Positions 12,383 through 19,950 of a stretch of 21,332 nt of DNA are shown here, in pieces. Made by a program: the position numbers and the translations under genes. The stretch covers positions 1-21,332 of the forward strand of contig JAEWZB010000096.1 in assembly GCA_023395515.1 (NCBI GenBank). The letters run 5' to 3'. Below the pieces are notes generated by a model. It was not told the DNA's origin. It did not search any database and saw nothing but the letters and a program-made list of their open reading frames with translations. The first letter of the stretch is position 1; the number at the start of each line of letters is the position of its first letter. This DNA is from Bacillota bacterium (GTDB lineage: Bacteria > Bacillota > Syntrophomonadia > Syntrophomonadales > Syntrophomonadaceae).

Positions 12383-13939
12383 TTGAGCCTGATAAAAAAT
12401 AACCTTAATAAGGGAAGTTTGGCGGCAAGTCCGCCCACAATTAAGCAAAATAAGCGGTATGTAGGTAACGAAAAGCAGGCCGGTGTTATGTTTCTTAAGA
12501 CACCTGATGAAAAAAGAGGGTTTCAAGCACGTGCCTTACGTACACAGGGTTTAGCAGTAGTCGTTCTATCTTTTCTACTGCTAACCTTATTCCCGATATC
12601 AAACGTATCGGCACAGCCAGCATCAACGGAACGGGTAAAAGTATACCTAGACCCGTCAATATACCCGGAAGACCCTGAATTATACGATGGATATGAATTC
12701 CTAGGATATAAAATAGATAAATTCGATGTCACCATAGACGGTAAACCGTCCCCAATAGGGGATAGAGTATTGCATTATCCAACAACTATATTTTATTTTG
12801 GGCAAGTAATAGCAGCACCCTTTGATGCTACAGTAAAAGCTCTAGCCCCTAATGCCAATATAATATATAAGGGAGAAGAAATCATAGTATCAACTAAAGG
12901 AGATATATTAGTAACAGAGGTAAATACCCCATCACTAAGCAGTGAGCTGGAATTATACTCATACATTGTACCGGAACCTAGAGAAAACGAAATAACATGG
13001 GGAACTGATTATGCCTTACCTAGCATAGCAGCTCCCGAAATTAGCCGAAAGCAGACTGTAGACAAAGACGGCAAGTTCTATATGGATATACACTATTTAG
13101 CAGACGTATTCGGAGCACGATGCTCTATAGATTACGTCAATAAAACAATAAAAATAGAAACTAATAACAAGGCCCCCTTAGCCTTAGACGATCCTAATAT
13201 AGCTAATATTTATATAAAAGACATTAGTGAATTAAGGGCAGCTTTAAATAATTATTGCAGAAATACAACAGAAGTGGTGGGCTTACTACGGGTAATACCA
13301 GAAGACACCTTGTATAGTGAAGAGGTAAAAGAATTTAACATCTTTAATAATCGGTTTAAGTATATAGTAGACGGAAAAAAAGTAACAGAAACACTATCGG
13401 AACTGAATTTCTCAGTAAACTACGAACCTAACTCAGAGTACTTAATGCTGCTGCCGGAGTATATGATAATAGACGAAAAGTATATTATAGTTGAAGCAAA
13501 CAAAAAAGCAAGAGAAATAGTAAAAAGACTAATCCATGATGGAATGTCTGACGAACAAAAAATAACCGTGTTAAACAATTACATTTGTGAAAACGTAATA
13601 TATGATTATGATACTTATTATAGAATGGATGAATTGACAGAATTTTCGCCCTCGTATATAGCTTATGGAGCGCTTATAAAAGGAAAAGCAGTTTGCGCAG
13701 GGTATGCCGAAGCCTTTAATAGACTACTATATTTCGCGGGAGTCGAATCTTACGTGATATCAGGCAAAGCAACTAGTGGAGGCACTACCGAAAGACATGC
13801 ATGGAACTTAGTAAAAATAGGTGACAAGTACCTGCACGTAGACACAACCTGGAATGATACTGGAAGTAGTAGAACAAAATACCTACTAAAGGATGACAAT
13901 TATATGAAACAGACCCACCAATGGGAAATATCACAATAA
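12383..13939 (+). CDS. Exported transglutaminase-like protein with stalk-like (copper amine oxidase N-domain-like) repeats
   Basis: The TTG start has GGAGGAG five bases upstream. The 518-residue protein has an unusually long, basic N-terminal region of about 55 residues, one hydrophobic segment (55-74) and a possible signal-peptidase site after V-S-A (75-77), so it is likely secreted or membrane-anchored. Two segments resemble the small stalk repeats of cell-surface proteins. One spans roughly 110-170; the other, roughly 215-260, holds FYMDIHYLADVFGARCSIDY. The C-terminal domain is a transglutaminase/protease core with Cys438 (GKAVCAGYAEAF), His472 (ERHAWNLV) and Asp487 (HVDTTWND), the complete catalytic triad. 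Substrate is unknown; cell-wall peptide or protein cleavage or cross-linking is expected from the fold. It lies in the accessory islet with the Fic gene and ends at its own terminator. Confidence 0.85.
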   Translation: MSLIKNNLNKGSLAASPPTIKQNKRYVGNEKQAGVMFLKTPDEKRGFQARALRTQGLAVVVLSFLLLTLFPISNVSAQPASTERVKVYLDPSIYPEDPELYDGYEFLGYKIDKFDVTIDGKPSPIGDRVLHYPTTIFYFGQVIAAPFDATVKALAPNANIIYKGEEIIVSTKGDILVTEVNTPSLSSELELYSYIVPEPRENEITWGTDYALPSIAAPEISRKQTVDKDGKFYMDIHYLADVFGARCSIDYVNKTIKIETNNKAPLALDDPNIANIYIKDISELRAALNNYCRNTTEVVGLLRVIPEDTLYSEEVKEFNIFNNRFKYIVDGKKVTETLSELNFSVNYEPNSEYLMLLPEYMIIDEKYIIVEANKKAREIVKRLIHDGMSDEQKITVLNNYICENVIYDYDTYYRMDELTEFSPSYIAYGALIKGKAVCAGYAEAFNRLLYFAGVESYVISGKATSGGTTERHAWNLVKIGDKYLHVDTTWNDTGSSRTKYLLKDDNYMKQTHQWEISQ

Positions 13940-13969
13940 TGTAAACAGGCATAAAATAATCTGCTCCTC

Positions 13970-14008
13970 AGGTATTGGTTAATATTTAGTTTAACCAATA
14001 CCTTTCTT
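13970..14008 (+). terminator. Intrinsic terminator after the transglutaminase gene
   Basis: AGGTATTGGTTAA (13970-13982) is a perfect 13-bp inverted repeat of 13991-14003 with an 8-base loop, followed by a pyrimidine-rich TTTCTTATT tail. It isolates the islet from the hemZ promoter downstream. Confidence 0.85.
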
Positions 14009-14093
14009 ATTGGGCAGCGTAAACCAGTGTCAGTGTGTCCCCAGGGATGGTTAATGTCATTAGATTGTCCTATATGATACTATCACTATTTTT

Positions 14094-14122
14094 TTGACAG
14101 CTTTTATGGTTTATGCAATAAT
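14094..14122 (+). promoter_or_regulatory. Strong extended -10 promoter of hemZ-hisS-aspS
   Basis: A perfect TTGACA (14094-14099), a 17-bp spacer and AATAAT (14117-14122) are combined with an extended -10 TG at 14114-14115. This is the best promoter match in the window. The start would fall near 14129, leaving a leader of about 60 bases with no T-box features. Confidence 0.75.
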
Positions 14123-14188
14123 GCCCACAAAAGGCCAAGCAAAAGAATAGAGAACCACCATGATATTACATATCAAAGGAGAATTATA

Positions 14189-15673
14189 GTGTTAATAGCC
14201 TATAAGTTTACCCCCGAAAAACTATATGAAGCGGTACATGAGTTGATTAGAATGACATTTCCGGGTAGTACGTTATTCAAAGCAGATGATCAGGCTAATG
14301 CTGACATAAGTATTGCCATACAAACAGAGCCAAAGCAAAATTATTTGATATTCTCGGGCTTTATAAAGGAAGCCGGGGTATGTACCGAGCTGCGGAAAGA
14401 ATATCGCCTCCTAAATGGTGCGGAAAGAAATAATGAAATTAACCGGAATATACGCAGGTTTGCTTTTGAACTCTTAAGCAGGCATCAAAATAAGCCTATA
14501 AGCACTTACGGAATATTGACGGGAGTAAGGCCGGTTAAGCTGGTACACCGTCTGATTGATGACAATAAGGATGAAGAGGAGATAAAAGCGGTATTAGAAA
14601 ATAAATTTTTTCTACAGCCGGAAAAGGCCGCCCTTTTAACGGAAGTAGCTTTTAATAACCGTAAGTATCTATTAGCTAAAGAGGCAGCTAAAAAAATGGT
14701 CAGCATCTATATTGGTATTCCTTATTGTCCTACCCGTTGTTATTACTGTTCATTTCCCGGGGCGGTATTAAAAAATTATGCCCAGGATATAACGCCTTTT
14801 CTAGATAGCTTACTAGCCGAAATTAAAGCTGTCAGCCTTTATTTAAAAGCCCAGCAAATTAAGGTGCAGACTATTTATATAGGGGGAGGTACTCCCACTG
14901 TACTGGCTAATGAAGATATGGCTAAACTATTAGAAGTTATTAATGAATACCTTAAGTCAGAAGCTACCCGGGAGATTACGGTAGAGGCGGGCCGGCCGGA
15001 TACTTTATCCTGGGTTAAGCTAAAAACCCTTAAAGAGGGCGGGATAACCAGGGTCTGTATTAACCCGCAGACCATGAATGATAAAACCTTAGCTGCCATA
15101 GGCAGAAGACATAATGAAAAAGAAGTAATAGAGGCAGTAGAACTTACCCGTCAAGCTGGAATTAAACAAATTAATATGGATATTATTGTCGGACTGCCTG
15201 GCGAGGAAGAGCCGGAATTTGCCTATACAGCTAATAGTATATTAAAGCTGCACCCGGAAAATTTGACGGTACATACTTTGGCCTTGAAAAGAGGCTCGAT
15301 TATGGCGGAAAATGAAGGCAGAAGTAGTGTAGAGATGAGGATTAAAAACGTAGAGGAAGGGGTTAAGTATTTTACTAAGGCTTTAAGAGCCGCCCATTAT
15401 ACCCCTTATTACTTATACCGGCAAAAATATATGCGGGGCGATATGGAAAATACAGGTTTTTCCCGGCCGGATGATTTTTGCATATATAATATACAAATGA
15501 TGGAGGAAAGACAAACTATTATCGGCTTGGGAGGCGGGTCGGCCAGCAAATTTATTAATCCTGCTGATGGGAGTTTGACTTCTATTTATAATCCCAAAGA
15601 TCCTAAAACTTATCTGGACTCCATGGAGAGACTGGTAGAACGCAAAGTTGACAAGCTTAAGGGCTTAAATTAG
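14189..15673 (+). CDS. hemZ: Coproporphyrinogen III dehydrogenase-type radical SAM protein HemZ
   Basis: 494 residues, with GTG start and an AAAGGAG site. The radical SAM cluster motif is C180-x3-C184-x2-C187 (in IPYCPTRCYYCSF); GGGTPT follows near 233-238, and later NMDIIVGLPGE. The N-terminal 160 residues, with GILTGVRPVKL at 108-118, are the hallmark that separates HemZ from HemN and HemW. HemZ is described as an oxygen-independent coproporphyrinogen dehydrogenase in Firmicutes, though its activity is less certain than that of HemN. The position directly upstream of hisS-aspS and the strong promoter suggest it leads that operon. An anaerobic heme or heme-related role is the likely one. Confidence 0.9.
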   Translation: MLIAYKFTPEKLYEAVHELIRMTFPGSTLFKADDQANADISIAIQTEPKQNYLIFSGFIKEAGVCTELRKEYRLLNGAERNNEINRNIRRFAFELLSRHQNKPISTYGILTGVRPVKLVHRLIDDNKDEEEIKAVLENKFFLQPEKAALLTEVAFNNRKYLLAKEAAKKMVSIYIGIPYCPTRCYYCSFPGAVLKNYAQDITPFLDSLLAEIKAVSLYLKAQQIKVQTIYIGGGTPTVLANEDMAKLLEVINEYLKSEATREITVEAGRPDTLSWVKLKTLKEGGITRVCINPQTMNDKTLAAIGRRHNEKEVIEAVELTRQAGIKQINMDIIVGLPGEEEPEFAYTANSILKLHPENLTVHTLALKRGSIMAENEGRSSVEMRIKNVEEGVKYFTKALRAAHYTPYYLYRQKYMRGDMENTGFSRPDDFCIYNIQMMEERQTIIGLGGGSASKFINPADGSLTSIYNPKDPKTYLDSMERLVERKVDKLKGLN

Positions 15674-15710
15674 AATTATCCAAGGAATATTTTAGTTCGG
15701 AGGGGAAGAA

Positions 15711-16979
15711 ATGCAAGTAAAAGCCCCCAGAGGTACATACGATATTTTACCGCCCGATTCAGCTAAATGGCAGCACATGGAAAAGATAATGCGGGAAGTG
15801 GCTGAACTTTATGGGTATAAGGAGATTCGTACTCCTATTTTCGAGCATACCGAATTGTTTGAAAGAGGAGTAGGTGCCACAACTGATATAGTATCTAAAG
15901 AAATGTATACATTTACGGACAAATCTGAACGAAGTCTTACCTTAAGGCCGGAAGGAACTGCATCTTGTGCCCGGTCTTTTATTGAGCACAGCATTTATGG
16001 CGGGGTAATGCCGGTAAAATGGTATTACTATGGCCCCATGTTCCGTTATGACCGTCCCCAGACTGGCCGGTACAGACAGTTCAGGCAGTTTGGCATAGAA
16101 GCCTTTGGCAGCAATAGTCCTTTTCTGGATGCTGAAGTTATTATATTATTAGTAGATATATTAAAACGGCTGGGATTAAAAGAATATGAATTACACCTTA
16201 ATTCCGTGGGTTGTCCTGAATGCCGTCAAGTTTATCGGGACCGTTTGATTGAACATATTAAACCGGTTACCCTTAAACTATGTAAGGATTGTCAAGTTAG
16301 ATATATGCAAAATCCTCTAAGAGTTTTAGATTGTAAAGTAGAATCCTGCCATGAGGCGATTAAGGGTTATCCGGTTTTGGCTGACAGCCTGTGCGAGAAT
16401 TGTAATACCCATTATGAAACAGTGCAAACGGTGCTTAGGGATAACCAGATTCAGTTTATACAGGATAACAACTTAGTACGTGGTTTAGATTACTATACTA
16501 ATACGGCTTTTGAAATTCATATACCCGGAATTGGTGCCCAAAGTGCAGTAGGGGGAGGCGGCCGTTATAATGGCCTGGTTAAGGATTGCGGAGGCCCTGA
16601 TGTACCGGGCATAGGCTTTGCTTTAGGTATGGAAAGGCTATTATTGGCTATGGATTCACTCGAGTCCCCGCCAGCTGACCATTCCATAATTGATGTTTTA
16701 GTGATAGTTATGAACGAAAGCTTAGAATCTAAGGCTATGCAGTTTTTAGGTAAACTGCGTAATGAAAATATACGGGCTGATAAGGATTATACTAATCGCA
16801 GTACTAAAGCGCAAATGAAATATGCTGATAAATTAGGAGCAAAATTAGTTATTATTATCGGGGAAGATGAGGCAGCTAATAATTATTATACAGTTAGAGA
16901 TATGGCAACTAGTAAGCAGCTACAAGTGCCAGATCAAGATATTGTAAATTATATACAAAGTATTTTGAGCAATAGTTAG
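15711..16979 (+). CDS. hisS: Histidyl-tRNA synthetase
   Basis: A 422-residue class II synthetase that charges tRNA-His. It begins with the family N-terminus VKAPRGTYDILP. Motif 1 lies near EIRTPIFEHTELFERGVG, motif 2 is FRYDRPQTGRYRQFRQFG, the histidine-specific motif is LVRGLDYYTNTAFE, and motif 3 is GGGRYNGLV through IGFALGMERLLL. The last 90 residues form the anticodon-binding alpha/beta domain. ATG start behind CGGAGGGGAAGAA. The gap to hemZ is 37 bp and to aspS 15 bp, so all three are likely co-transcribed. No T-box leader fits in these gaps. Confidence 0.97.
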   Translation: MQVKAPRGTYDILPPDSAKWQHMEKIMREVAELYGYKEIRTPIFEHTELFERGVGATTDIVSKEMYTFTDKSERSLTLRPEGTASCARSFIEHSIYGGVMPVKWYYYGPMFRYDRPQTGRYRQFRQFGIEAFGSNSPFLDAEVIILLVDILKRLGLKEYELHLNSVGCPECRQVYRDRLIEHIKPVTLKLCKDCQVRYMQNPLRVLDCKVESCHEAIKGYPVLADSLCENCNTHYETVQTVLRDNQIQFIQDNNLVRGLDYYTNTAFEIHIPGIGAQSAVGGGGRYNGLVKDCGGPDVPGIGFALGMERLLLAMDSLESPPADHSIIDVLVIVMNESLESKAMQFLGKLRNENIRADKDYTNRSTKAQMKYADKLGAKLVIIIGEDEAANNYYTVRDMATSKQLQVPDQDIVNYIQSILSNS

Positions 16980-16994
16980 GAGGAAAAAGGGTAA

Positions 16995-18755
16995 ATGAAA
17001 AGAACTCATAATGCTACTGATCTTGATACTAATAACTTAGGACAAGAAGTAGTCTTAAATGGTTGGGTTAATACCCGCCGAGATCATGGTGGCCTGATAT
17101 TTGTTGATTTAAGAGATCGTTCGGGGTTAATTCAGGTAGTATTTAGTCCCGAGGTTAATTTAGAATCCTTTCATTTGGCGGAACAAATTAGAAGTGAATA
17201 TGTAGTAGCAGTTAAAGGTAAAGTTGCAGCCCGACCCGCAGCTACTGAAAATCCTAATTTAAAAACCGGCAAAATTGAAGTTTATGCTGAAGATATGGAA
17301 CTTTTAAGTCAGGCTAAAACCCCGCCCTTTTATATAGAAGATAATATTGAGGTTGATGAAACCTTAAGGTTAAAATACCGTTATTTAGACTTGCGCCGTC
17401 CCGAGATGAGGGATAACCTTATTCTGCGCCATAAGGTCATTAAGACTATGCGGGATTATCTGGATAATAACGGTTTTATAGAAGTGGAAACTCCTATTTT
17501 AACTAAAAGCAGTCCCGAAGGGGCCCGGGATTATCTGGTGCCCAGCCGGGTGCACCCCGGAGAATTTTATGCTTTGCCCCAATCACCCCAAATATTTAAA
17601 CAATTACTCATGGTGGCAGGAATGGAGAAATACTTCCAGATCGCCAGATGCTTTAGAGATGAGGATTTAAGAGCTGACCGTCAGCCTGAATTTACCCAGC
17701 TTGATATGGAAATGTCCTTTATTGATGAAGAAGATATTTTTAATCTAATAGAGGAAATGATGGTTAAGATTTTTAAAGAATCGATGGGAAGAGAAATCAA
17801 GACTCCTTTTCCTAGGCTAAGCTATGATGACGCTATGCTCAAATATGGTTCGGACCGGCCAGATTTGCGTTTTAATTGGGAAATAGTTGAACTCACCGAA
17901 TTAGTAAAGGATGTAGAATTTAAGGTATTCTCTTCTGCTATCCAGGCAGGCGGAGTGGTGAGGGCCTTAAATGCTAAAACTTGTGGTTCATTTTCCCGTA
18001 AGGAAATAGATGATTTAACTAAAATTGCTGCTGATAATGGAGCTAAAGGGCTAGCCTGGATTGTAGTTACTGAAAATGAACTGAAATCACCGATTATAAA
18101 GTTCTTTAACGAAGATCAAATCCAAGCCCTACTTACTAAGCTAGATGCTAAGCCGGGGGATTTATTACTATTTAGTGCCGATAGTGCCGATATTGTGGCT
18201 AGAGTCTTAGGGGTACTACGCTTAGATTTAGCTAAACGGCTTAACTTAATAGATGAAAAAGAACTGAATTTTAGCTGGTTAGTAGAGTTTCCCTTAGTAG
18301 AATATGACCCTGATGAAGAACGTTTCACAGCCGTTCATCATCCTTTTACTTCACCCCGTATAGAGGATATCGATTGGCTGGATAAAGACCCGGGTAAATG
18401 TAAAGCCAGAGCTTATGACTTAATTATAAATGGAACCGAAATAGGAGGAGGAAGTATAAGAATACACCGTAAAGATTGGCAAGAGAAGATGTTTAATGCT
18501 TTGAACTTAGCCCCGGATGAAATTTATAGCAAGTTTGGCTATATGTTAAATGCTTTTGAATATGGCGCACCACCACATGGGGGAATTGCTTTCGGGATTG
18601 ATAGATTAGTTATGATAATGGCTAATCGGGCTAGTATCAGGGATGTTATTGCCTTTCCTAAAACTCAGAGCGCAGCCTGCTTGATGACTGAAGCACCGTC
18701 AGAAGTTAGTCCTAAACAGCTTCGGGAACTGCACCTTAGAGTTAGAGAAAAATAG
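16995..18755 (+). CDS. aspS: Aspartyl-tRNA synthetase, predicted non-discriminating
   Basis: A 586-residue bacterial-type AspRS. It has an N-terminal OB anticodon-binding domain (NGWVNTRRDHGGLIFVDLRD), a class II core with motif 2 RCFRDEDLRADRQPEFTQLD, a GAD insertion domain (about 290-400) and motif 3 GGIAFGIDRLVM. Residue 31 is His (RRDHGG). In characterised bacterial enzymes Leu at this place goes with discriminating AspRS and His with non-discriminating enzymes that also form Asp-tRNA-Asn. The second reported position, near residue 83, is Ala here rather than Lys, which fits. If so, the cell should use GatCAB to make Asn-tRNA. The hisS stop TAG is part of the aspS ribosome binding site (TAGGAGGAA). 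Confidence 0.96.
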   Translation: MKRTHNATDLDTNNLGQEVVLNGWVNTRRDHGGLIFVDLRDRSGLIQVVFSPEVNLESFHLAEQIRSEYVVAVKGKVAARPAATENPNLKTGKIEVYAEDMELLSQAKTPPFYIEDNIEVDETLRLKYRYLDLRRPEMRDNLILRHKVIKTMRDYLDNNGFIEVETPILTKSSPEGARDYLVPSRVHPGEFYALPQSPQIFKQLLMVAGMEKYFQIARCFRDEDLRADRQPEFTQLDMEMSFIDEEDIFNLIEEMMVKIFKESMGREIKTPFPRLSYDDAMLKYGSDRPDLRFNWEIVELTELVKDVEFKVFSSAIQAGGVVRALNAKTCGSFSRKEIDDLTKIAADNGAKGLAWIVVTENELKSPIIKFFNEDQIQALLTKLDAKPGDLLLFSADSADIVARVLGVLRLDLAKRLNLIDEKELNFSWLVEFPLVEYDPDEERFTAVHHPFTSPRIEDIDWLDKDPGKCKARAYDLIINGTEIGGGSIRIHRKDWQEKMFNALNLAPDEIYSKFGYMLNAFEYGAPPHGGIAFGIDRLVMIMANRASIRDVIAFPKTQSAACLMTEAPSEVSPKQLRELHLRVREK

Positions 18756-18797
18756 TTATAGCTGGGTAAAAAGGATTATTATGACATCGGGGTTTTA

Positions 18798-18826
18798 TTG
18801 AAGGAGCAGGTATTTTGTGATATTAT
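18798..18826 (+). promoter_or_regulatory. Promoter of the 6S RNA
   Basis: TTGAAG (18798-18803), an exact 17-bp spacer and TATTAT (18821-18826) give a sigma-A promoter between aspS and tcdA. The start would fall near 18833. It implies that the RNA is transcribed separately from the synthetase operon. Confidence 0.65.
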
Positions 18827-18832
18827 TTAGCT

Positions 18833-19036
18833 AGTTAATTGAACAATGGCAGGAGTACCCTGCTGTGTACGTGTGGGTCGCTAAGTTTTTGCCAACACCA
18901 ACAAAATGGGAGCTTAAGCTCTGCATATTGCCTGTATGCCCTTGATTAAGGGACCAGAAATATATGCAGGAGGGCACCCCCCTGATTAATCAGGTTTAAA
19001 CTCTGCGATTAATTCACGGCTCAGTGGGGATTTTTT
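18833..19036 (+). ncRNA. ssrS: Probable 6S RNA (RNA polymerase regulator)
   Basis: The 316-bp aspS-tcdA gap has no gene and is the place where B. subtilis carries the 6S-1 RNA (bsrA, between aspS and yrvM). The sequence can fold as a long interrupted rod. Closing pairs are CTG/CAG (18863-18865/19022-19024), CGTG/CACG (18870-18873/19015-19018), TCGC/GCGA (18878-18881/19005-19008) and AGTTT/AAACT (18884-18888/18998-19002). Beyond an unpaired central region comes an apical arm, CTGCATAT/ATATGCAG (18921-18928/18962-18969), capped by CCCTT-GATT-AAGGG (18939-18952). This rod with central bubble is the 6S design that mimics an open promoter and sequesters RNA polymerase. A T-run ends the unit at 19031-19036. 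The exact ends are estimates. Confidence 0.72.
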
Positions 19037-19071
19037 ATGTTTAATTATAATAGGTTATGGGAGACGCTTAA

Positions 19072-19776
19072 TTGGAAAAGATATTTCAACGCACCGCCAA
19101 GCTAATTGGACAAGATAATATAGAGATTTTAAAAAACTCCTCGGTAGCAGTAATCGGCTTAGGGGGAGTAGGTTCTTTTGCGGTAGAAGCTTTATGCAGG
19201 TCGGGAGTAGGCCATATACTAATAGTTGATTCAGACCAGGTGGAAGAAACTAACCTTAATAGACAATTACCTGCCTTAATATCTACAATTGGTCAATACA
19301 AAACTGATGTTATTCACCAACGCTTGCTGGACATTAATCCCCATCTTAAGATAACTAAATATACTACCAGGCTAAGTGAAGATAACCAAGCAGAAATATT
19401 AGCTAACCATTTTGATTATGTGGTAGATGCTATTGATTCAGTAGCAGATAAAATCAGTCTGATAAAATATTGTATTACTCAGGAAATTCCCATAGTTAGC
19501 AGTATGGGTGCGGCAAACCGCATGGACCCTACTAAATTAAAGATAGATGATATAAAAAATACTTCTATTTGTCCCTTAGCGAAAAAGGTGCGTAAAGATT
19601 TACGCAATCATGATATTTATGAAGGAGTAAAGGTAGTGTATTCCTTAGAACCCCCCTTTAAAACTGACTATGATGGGGATACCCGGCTGGGCAGCATCTC
19701 ATTTGTTCCCGCTAGTGCCGGCTTATTATTAGCCAGTGTAGTTATAAGGGATTTAATTAGAGTTATACCCCATTAA
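19072..19776 (+). CDS. tcdA: tRNA threonylcarbamoyladenosine dehydratase TcdA
   Basis: TcdA uses ATP to cyclise t6A37 of tRNA into ct6A. The 234-residue E1-like protein has the nucleotide-binding GLGGVGS at 29-35, the Arg64-Gln65 finger (NLNRQ), Lys77, the catalytic-strand Asp119 (VVDAID) and Cys167 (SICPLAKKV). The cysteine context and short length match TcdA/YgdL rather than MoeB or ThiF. The TTG start has GGGAG eight bases upstream. Its place after aspS and 6S RNA matches yrvM in B. subtilis. No clear terminator follows; a weak AAAGCT/AGCTTT hairpin lies just after the stop. Confidence 0.92.
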   Translation: MEKIFQRTAKLIGQDNIEILKNSSVAVIGLGGVGSFAVEALCRSGVGHILIVDSDQVEETNLNRQLPALISTIGQYKTDVIHQRLLDINPHLKITKYTTRLSEDNQAEILANHFDYVVDAIDSVADKISLIKYCITQEIPIVSSMGAANRMDPTKLKIDDIKNTSICPLAKKVRKDLRNHDIYEGVKVVYSLEPPFKTDYDGDTRLGSISFVPASAGLLLASVVIRDLIRVIPH

Positions 19777-19854
19777 AAGCTGTAGTTAAAGCTTTACGGT
19801 ATAATAACTTTTTTAGCCAAAGCAGCTTATAGAAGCAGGATTTTCTCGACAATA

Positions 19855-19877
19855 GGTGTATTTATGATGAATACACC
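19855..19877. promoter_or_regulatory. Palindrome upstream of paaK
   Basis: GGTGTATT (19855-19862) and AATACACC (19870-19877) are perfect inverted repeats with a 7-base spacer. There is no T-run after it, so a terminator is unlikely. It could be an operator for the paaK/ACT pair; the site is about 75 bp before the paaK start and I could not fix a promoter next to it. Confidence 0.4.
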
Positions 19878-19950
19878 ATATTAAGCTAGGACTAATCTAT
19901 GTAAATATTCTAAGTCTTATTGCAGGAATAATTTTGAGGAGGTAGAATAA

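Noticed and set aside
14025..14050. REP-like remnant around GTGTGTCCCCAGGG
   Set aside because: Only a short suggestive string, with no paired inverted copy nearby.
15674..15710. T-box leader for hisS
   Set aside because: The gap from hemZ is only 37 bp, too short for a T-box, and no T-box motif is present in the hemZ leader either.
19777..19825. Terminator after tcdA
   Set aside because: The AAAGCT/AGCTTT stem is short and AT-rich, and the T-run lies some 15 bases or more beyond it; not a convincing intrinsic terminator.
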